In this document: piece after piece, positions 59,667-64,000 of the stretch
How the letters are laid out: every line of letters begins with the position of its first letter
Numbering within the stretch: the stretch's first letter is position 1
Source: Phoronis australis
Taxonomy: Eukaryota > Phoronida > Phoronidae
Assembly: GCA_002633005.1 (NCBI GenBank)
Contig: NMRA01000007.1
Span: 1,514,001 to 1,578,000, forward strand
Reading direction: 5' to 3'
Length of the DNA: 64,000 nucleotides
The notes under the pieces: model-generated
Seen by the model: only the letters and a program-made list of their open reading frames with translations
Told to the model about the DNA's origin: nothing
The model's database searches: none
Translations under genes and position numbers: made by a program

Positions 59667-62600
59667 ATGGTTAGCTACGCAAGCGTTGTTTGTTGGTTGG
59701 TCCTATTACCGTTTGCCTTTCTGCTATTGCTTCTTGCGCTGGTTTCTGTAACGTTCTACTACCGTCACAAACACAGCCTCGATCTCATGCTCATCTCCTA
59801 TCTCCTCGTGCTCATAATGCGCGTGTGTACACTGATTCCGGTTCAAGCGTCGCAGACCATAGGCAACTTGCGATGGAGCCGAGACGGCTGCCGGGCCTAC
59901 TTTTGGTGGTCCATTTCCCTACAAATGGTCGAGATCTTGCACCTTGTAACACTGGCCATTGACCGTCTCCTTATAGTCCGAATGCCGCTGAGGTATCACC
60001 ACTACGCCTCGTTCACCACCATCAACACCACATTGGCGGCGCTATGGATGATTGGGTGCTTGGGATCACTTCCGCTTACTTTCTGGGTGACTAAAGATTA
60101 TTCCAAGACCCGCTGTCGCTTCGTGTCCTCTGATCTAGATAAAGGATTCGCTATATTCGGCTTCGTATTGGAAGTTAGCGCTTGTATTCTTCTTGGTATA
60201 CTATTTGTGGATTGTTTTGTGTTTTTGAAACACAATCGAGTTTCGAGAACGATTTATGTTCCAAAGAATCTATCTACAGCAGGCTATCAACAAGAGTAAG
60301 TCTATCTGCTTCTGTTTAGCTAAGGATGTATTATAGCACAAAGCGTCGCCCGCGACATTTTGTGTAGCGATGAGTTGCGTCGCACTAAACTTGGGGCGTC
60401 GCACTAAACACAGTGCGTTTTTTCAGTATCGAAACTATGACTGTGTATGAAAGCAGATCTACGACGTCAAAATCGCTTCGTTCATTGACCTGAAACAGGC
60501 ACACCCTTGTGCATCGCTTATTTCGGTAGGAATGGGCACTGAGATAAGTCTTTCACCACTATACTTTGGGATTTCTCGTACAGAGTGAGTGGTTTACATT
60601 TTTGTCCAAGACAAAAGGAAAAGTTCCGTGAAGTCTGATTCAAATTTGTCTGTTTGAAGACCTAAGAAGTCATTTGAATTTGTCCATGTAACTGAGACTT
60701 AAAAACACGACAAAGACGTGATGACAAGTGCCACGTTAAAAATTCACAGTATATATAGTTATATAAAATCTAATCCGCAGGTTGAAAAATCAAGACAGCA
60801 ACAGTCCAATCAGAAATGGCGCGTCCCCGTTCCAGAGGGGAGGAGTACTCAGGAAAACCTTCATAAACAACAACCCTAAACGGTTTAAATTGGCATACGA
60901 CACATGTAAGATTGGAATTGCTCTAGCCTTTACATGCATCGCTACGAACCATCTGCCATACAGTGTGAGTGTGAAGCGTCATGTTTTTATTTACAAAAAA
61001 AGTAAATAAGGCAGTCGAATAATTGCCATCAGAGGAAAACATTCCACCCGCAGTTTGTTACTTTCTGAAATTCTTTCGAAATGTTGCCACTGTAGTAATG
61101 TATTTATATAAACTACACAAAGTTTAGAATACGTTAGATAAAAAGTCATATGTGTAGCGTGAGCGACCTTGGTTTTTTAGTGTTTTTAGCTGACACACGT
61201 ACGCCATGTAATAAAGAGCGCCAGTTAAAAATGTTAAGTAAATTTCATACCGGTGTACGTTTTCAAATACTTTATAGTTTTATAGTTGATAAAGGTCTAC
61301 GAACTTGTTTTCAATCGCATCGATATGTATTTACACCCTGTGGGCTTGATGAGCAAGTTTTTATCGGTAAGACTTTTGTCGTTCTTGTATTTGAAAAATA
61401 AACAACGATGAAAACAGAATTCTCTCACTTAATTGGAAGCAATAAACTGTTCAAAGCTACTGTATACACCAACACCTGTTTCCGTGACATCAGTTTCTCG
61501 CTGTCGTTCAATGATTGATAGAATTGTACAGCTTTATCCAAGTGAATTGCTTAATCTAACCTCTCTAAGTCTTGTCAGCGTCCATTCACGTTAAATCGGA
61601 TTTTATCGCTTACCTGTATTTCAATATGAACTGACAAACATTCATGGTTAGAAGGAGACGAGCGAAGAAGAATTCCGCATTCATCATAACTCATGCCAAG
61701 ATTGTTGTTTAGAGCTGGAGTGCAATGTACCATCCGCAATGATAAAAATAAATAAATATACATTTGTTTCTTTTTGGGAAGAGTACGTGATCCTGTGTTG
61801 TTTGCAGTGTTGGAGAAATGGAAACGAATCAACATACAAATTCAAGTCATTCTATACCTAACTTTCCGCACTTAACCTCTTTTTATCAATATCGAATTTT
61901 AGATCATGGCTCTGATCGGCTTGGCATCCTCAGTCGTCGACGTTGGTGACCTCAGGTCAGCGCTGCTGTGGTTCGTGCTCATAGAGGCCTTGGCAGTACC
62001 GCCCTCTCTGTGGTTAGTTGGGGATAGGTACCACACCTCGCTCAGATACATCCTCAAGTATCTCACTTGTGGAAAGTTCGGACACGGTGCTTTACGTGAG
62101 TAGCCGATCATAGCTGACCGCCGTGTAAGGGTTCACAACACAAAACTAAGAACTTGAATTCGGTGGATCCGGAAATCGAAATATTCGCGGTTTTGTCAAT
62201 CCAATATTTATTCATCAAAGGATTATTATTTCTTCATCATCGAGATTGGTTAGTTTCTTTTAACCCCCCCCCCCCAAAATAAACGATCAGTGCGCAACGT
62301 TTCAGCTTAAATTTGTTTTTTCCGTGCAACGATCTGTGATTTTAGTTTCAGCAAATAGGACCACACCGACACAAGATGACAGGGGGAAAATTAGCATAGC
62401 AGTTGTACCCGTGAAATCTCAAACCGTTACAAACGTTATCAACCGTTACAAGATCAGCCAGGAAACGTCCAACATGCAAGAAAAGACTCGAGTGGACACC
62501 ATGGAGTTGGGATTTACAGCTGCTTTTGACATCGAGAGTATAACTACCGTCAAAACAGGTCTCAATTCTAAAACTTCAACAGAACAGTATATTTAATTAA

Positions 62601-63974
62601 TGTCACATTATTCAGAAATTGTCTCGGATAATGTAGTGAGTTCTGTGTTATAATTAACTGGCCAGGGAAGTTTTATAATCAATGAAACATCATGTCGTGT
62701 GGCGCAAGGAATTTCTTCACAGTTATCATAATTGATTTTTTTAAAGTTTCGTATTTTGTATTTTGGCCTTGTCTACTACAAATCTGCAAAAACGGGGTCA
62801 CCGAACCAGTTTTTCTCATACAGCCAACTAAACAGAGGCACCACTGGCAAAACTGTGAAACTTACGTGAGTTAATGAAAAGCCACTTCTAGTTAAATTCA
62901 TGATTGGAATCCACTTGAAAACGTATTCATTGTTGTACGATGTCAGTTTGATGCTTTAACGAGTTTAATTGTATTTTCCCCGTTCCCTGATTTTCTTATT
63001 TCGGGTTAAGAAAACGTTTCTATGGATTTCAATTACCTCAAATTTTAACGTTTACACGAAAAGTTTTTATTTAATATTTTGTTTCGATGCAGATCATGTT
63101 CTCTATGAAATAAGTTACTAAAAGTTTACTTTTGTGAAATTAATGATTGAAATCATTTTGAAAATGGATTATTTTCGTTGTCCGATGCCAGTTTTAAGTT
63201 TCAACAAGCTTAATTGTATTTTCCGGTTTCCCGATTCTCCGTCACCGCTTGCGTTGGTGTAAGTAAACGTTTTTTTGTTTGGATTATGAGTTCCTCAAAT
63301 TTTAGCGATTTGGCTTCTACTTAAAAATAAACTATCAATTTTCTTTTACGTTTTAATTTGATGCTCATTGGAGTCACCAACTTCACGACTTGTGATGTAT
63401 TTCTAGAGACGACGGTGGACGACAATGATTTCAATACTAACAACAATCCCAACGAACCGGAAGAAGAGCCAGATGCCATAAACGACGTTGTGATGGCGCA
63501 AGAATTCCCGCGTATTGAAGAAGAAGTGTTGGAGGATCTTGAGGAAAAGGCGTCAGGTAGTTTAGATTAATCACATTGATCTTATTTTTACGTCGACGCT
63601 TCCTTTACTCTACGGGTACCTTTGAAGCTGTGTTACATTTATTTTGCACCCAGATTAGGATAGACCGGGTATATATTGTTCCCATTAATGAATAATCGGG
63701 ACTGGCACACCTTCTACAATACAGAATTGCAAGCGAGCACGGATTCAGTCAGACCGCCCGACATTATTCTCGATCCGCGCCTGCCACTTGTTCTTGACGT
63801 CATTTACTTCAGACATCTTTAACGTACATTACATTTTGGAAGTAATGTTCAGGATATTCAAATTGATATCAGAAATCAGTACACTCAATATTCTTGTAGA
63901 AGAAATAGATGTCACGAAACTCGACACCAGATCTATCAAGAGTGAGTTGAGTGGAGTCGACGAACTGGAAAGAG
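59667..63974 (+). CDS. Orphan rhodopsin-like GPCR, 3' end beyond the window
   Basis: Exons read: 59667-60295, 60781-60964, 61903-62095, about 62352-62558, 63407-63556 and 63900-63974; phases 2, 0, 1, 1, 1, and open at the edge (479 codons seen). Seven hydrophobic segments: TM1 about 5-32, TM2 38-60, TM3 77-98, TM4 120-141, TM5 starting about 160, TM6 in exon 2 (CKIGIALAFTCIATNHLPY), TM7 in exon 3 (WFVLIEALAVPPSLWLV). C75 before TM3 and C150 in loop 2 can form the class A disulfide. The DRY motif reads DRL (99-101); no NPxxY is present, TM7 having PPSLWLV. The N-terminus before TM1 is very short, which suggests a missing 5' exon. The C-tail is long and, from exon 5, acidic (EPEEEPD). GPR149 shows similar motif loss and a KRF before TM6, so a GPR149-like identity is possible; this is low confidence. 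Confidence 0.75.
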
Positions 63975-64000
63975 GTGTGTCAACTCGAGGCTCCTTTCTT

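Overview
The window is nuclear DNA of an animal, most likely a marine invertebrate. Genes are built of short exons with GT-AG introns. AT-rich introns and spacers carry many small inverted-repeat transposons, minisatellites, a LINE fragment and a tRNA-headed SINE. Nothing prokaryotic was seen. The protein set (GPATCH4, a LITAF-domain protein, V-ATPase subunit D, a divergent rhodopsin-like receptor) does not by itself fix the phylum. Two single ambiguous bases are present, at 33170 and 50751.

Layout: (1) 2340-10040, plus strand, GPATCH4-type G-patch protein, 7 coding exons. (2) 10.1-14.3 kb, spacer with three related hAT-like MITEs, the 3' end of a dead LINE and a TG/CG microsatellite. (3) 14319-18189, plus strand, LITAF-domain protein, 4 coding exons. 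(4) 20810-28627, minus strand, V-type ATPase subunit D, 7 coding exons. Its introns hold a foldback element, a 50-bp minisatellite, a THAP-bearing transposon with 312-bp terminal inverted repeats, and a SINE. Its promoter has a CLEAR/E-box-like site. (5) 30470-54816, plus strand, a secreted and probably GPI-anchored cysteine-rich protein of about 514 residues, 9 exons, with an 18.3-kb first intron full of MITEs. (6) 59667 to beyond the right edge, plus strand, an orphan rhodopsin-like seven-helix receptor, 6 exons visible.

Every exon boundary was read by hand from splice sites, reading phase and protein similarity. In each gene the phases close without a frameshift. The only acceptors left ambiguous are exon 6 of the GPI protein and exon 4 of the receptor. 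The genes look like independent housekeeping or cell-surface genes, not a cluster acting in one pathway. The only link is that V-ATPase subunit D and the LITAF protein both belong to the endolysosomal system.

The least ordinary items are the GPI-anchored protein, whose exons 2-5 and 6-9 are an internal duplication with matching intron phases and cysteines; the SINE whose tail matches the 3' end of the LINE fragment 11 kb away; the THAP transposon whose inverted repeats reach into the THAP start at both ends; and the divergent receptor.
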